From SB21 sp964535295 (lineage in GTDB: Bacteria; CLD3; SB21), in assembly GCA_964535295.1 (NCBI GenBank), contig CAZHUW010000198.1, positions 1-6,344 of the forward strand: 6,344 nt of DNA, read 5' to 3'. Position numbers and translations under genes: made by a program. Below the pieces are notes generated by a model that was not told where the DNA came from, searched no databases, and was given only the letters and a program-made list of their open reading frames with translations. Of the stretch, positions 5,095-6,344 are shown one piece after another (positions within the stretch are counted from its first letter, which is position 1; the number at the start of each line of letters is the position of its first letter).

Positions 5095-6344
5095 TTGCTT
5101 CGATCGTTTTGCTTGTTTATCGTTATTGCCGGCTATATTGTCAGTTGTGAAACACCTCAATTACCATCTGTGAATGCCAATCTGACCGTTCCCCTTACGA
5201 CAGAACATTACGACATCTACAGATTGAAAAAGGATCTCGAGAACGGAAAAGATTCACTGCAATTAGCTATCGTAAGCGATTCGGTCCTTTTGACCATTAA
5301 CCATGATGAACACGTTATAATTGGAGAACATCTGGATGCCGACCCTAAAGTGGACGCTACCGACGGTTTGATCAAGAATGATCTCAAGCTAAAAGACTCT
5401 GCAAATGCCAAATTTTCATTGAATGTGCTGGGGCCTCCCTCCATTGATGCTCTGGCTGGTACTACTACAGCTATACCTGCTTTTACCGTTACGCAAAAGA
5501 ACCAGTCTGTTTCTTTTAATAAGTTCACCAGTGCGACCATTTTAAACGGTTCTTTCCTGAGGACAACGATTACCAACAATACCCAGGTTAACTTTGATTC
5601 GTTGACCGTGGTCATTATCGGCCAAAATAATGCGCGTGCTGATAGTTTTAAAGCATCTGTAAACGCATTAAATGGAACTTTCATCAGGAATAAAACTTTT
5701 CCTTCTACAGTCACCATCACAACGCCGCTTACGATTCGCGTATTTGGGCATTCGACCGGTTCGAGCGGGAGCGTAACGGTCGACAGCACTCTATCCATAT
5801 TTATCAAAGTGGCAACAGATGTGACTTGCTCTAGTATCACGGGGCTTTTTCCTGCGCAGACAATTAGCCGTGACACTTCTGTAAAGACTTCGACTAAGTC
5901 AGTAATAGATACCGGCTATATTAGTTCGGGCAAATTATCCCTTACATTGGTCAAAAAATTACCTGTAAATGCAACTTTAACCTTTTCATCTCCTGATTTT
6001 GATTCAGCAGGGTTGCAACTCAACCGGACAATAAGGTTAACTAATCGAACTACCAATACGGTCATAAAATTGGATAATTGGAGAATTGTTCCGAAAAACG
6101 CTACTGTAGGTAATCAAAGGTTGGACTATCATTACAACATTGTAATAGACTCAGCCGCGACTTCCAAAACCATAGGCAATGATTCTGGGATTACTGTTAA
6201 TGCCTCGTTGGACACTATGAAATTTTCCAGATTGAGAGCGGTATTAACGAGAGATACGGTTAATCTTAATCCTTCGAGCCAATTGATCGATATCAAACAT
6301 CTTGATAGTGTCCAGATCAAACGTGCATTTTTTGAAATTATTAC
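5095..6344 (+). CDS. Large predicted lipoprotein, beta-rich, function unknown (3' truncated by window edge)
   Basis: The frame from TTG 5095 stays open for 416 codons to the last base, so the gene continues beyond the window. The N-terminus MLRSFCLFIVIAGYIVSC is a short basic and hydrophobic signal ending in a lipobox-like I-V-S-Cys, with Cys18 the predicted lipidated residue and Glu at +2. The protein should be exported and anchored to a membrane, probably the outer membrane. The rest is rich in Thr, Ser, Asn, Val and Asp with alternating hydrophobic residues, as in beta-sandwich proteins. No catalytic motif was recognised. Similar short strings recur: TNNTQVNFDSLTVVI (160-174) and TNRTTNTVIKLDNWRI (316-331), which hints at diverged repeats. 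The stretch at about 275-416 (SGKLSLTLVKKLP, LDYHYNIVIDS, AVLTRDTVNL) recalls hypothetical envelope proteins of Ignavibacteria-like bacteria, by memory only. It looks more AT-rich than the upstream genes. The 219-codon frame on the other strand (5217-5876) is a shadow. Confidence 0.82.
   Translation, partial: MLRSFCLFIVIAGYIVSCETPQLPSVNANLTVPLTTEHYDIYRLKKDLENGKDSLQLAIVSDSVLLTINHDEHVIIGEHLDADPKVDATDGLIKNDLKLKDSANAKFSLNVLGPPSIDALAGTTTAIPAFTVTQKNQSVSFNKFTSATILNGSFLRTTITNNTQVNFDSLTVVIIGQNNARADSFKASVNALNGTFIRNKTFPSTVTITTPLTIRVFGHSTGSSGSVTVDSTLSIFIKVATDVTCSSITGLFPAQTISRDTSVKTSTKSVIDTGYISSGKLSLTLVKKLPVNATLTFSSPDFDSAGLQLNRTIRLTNRTTNTVIKLDNWRIVPKNATVGNQRLDYHYNIVIDSAATSKTIGNDSGITVNASLDTMKFSRLRAVLTRDTVNLNPSSQLIDIKHLDSVQIKRAFFEII

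Noticed and set aside
5217..5876. Open frame of 219 codons on the minus strand
   Set aside because: It lies antisense to the lipoprotein frame, has no recognisable motifs, and arises from the Ser/Thr/Asn-rich codons of the plus strand. The plus strand has the SD, the signal peptide and the longer open frame.

Overview
The window reads as one left-to-right run of seven genes from a free-living Gram-negative bacterium. A lipoprotein signal peptide, the mixed use of Shine-Dalgarno (SD) sites and the style of the last gene suggest the Bacteroidota/Chlorobi/Ignavibacteria-like (FCB) part of the tree. That placement is from memory of protein style and is tentative; no rRNA or other marker is present to fix it.

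Layout: (1) the 3' part of pheS, the phenylalanyl-tRNA synthetase alpha subunit, cut by the left edge; (2) a 69-residue single-pass membrane protein of unknown function; (3) a RidA-family enamine/imine deaminase; (4) a diacylglycerol-kinase-like lipid kinase; (5) a soluble sensor histidine kinase with an eight-cysteine module; (6) a receiver plus HD-GYP response regulator; (7) after a 108-base gap with a promoter-like element and a strong SD, a large predicted lipoprotein that begins with TTG and runs off the right edge with no stop. Gaps between genes 1 to 6 are 26, 15, 32, 8 and 1 bases, so they are probably one transcription unit. Gene 7 probably has its own promoter.

How they work together: genes 1 to 4 look like housekeeping (translation, metabolite damage control, lipid phosphorylation). 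Genes 5 and 6 are almost certainly a cognate two-component pair. A cytosolic kinase, perhaps sensing redox state or metal through its cysteine cluster, would phosphorylate a DivK-like receiver that controls an HD-GYP cyclic-di-GMP phosphodiesterase. The lipoprotein is probably an unrelated cell-envelope protein of beta-sandwich type.

The points most worth a second look are the cysteine module in the kinase, a ten-A tract at the start of the same gene where a one-base slip would abolish translation, the variant sequence after the HD-GYP metal site, and the unterminated lipoprotein frame. No RNA genes, CRISPR arrays, insertion sequences or convincing terminators were seen.
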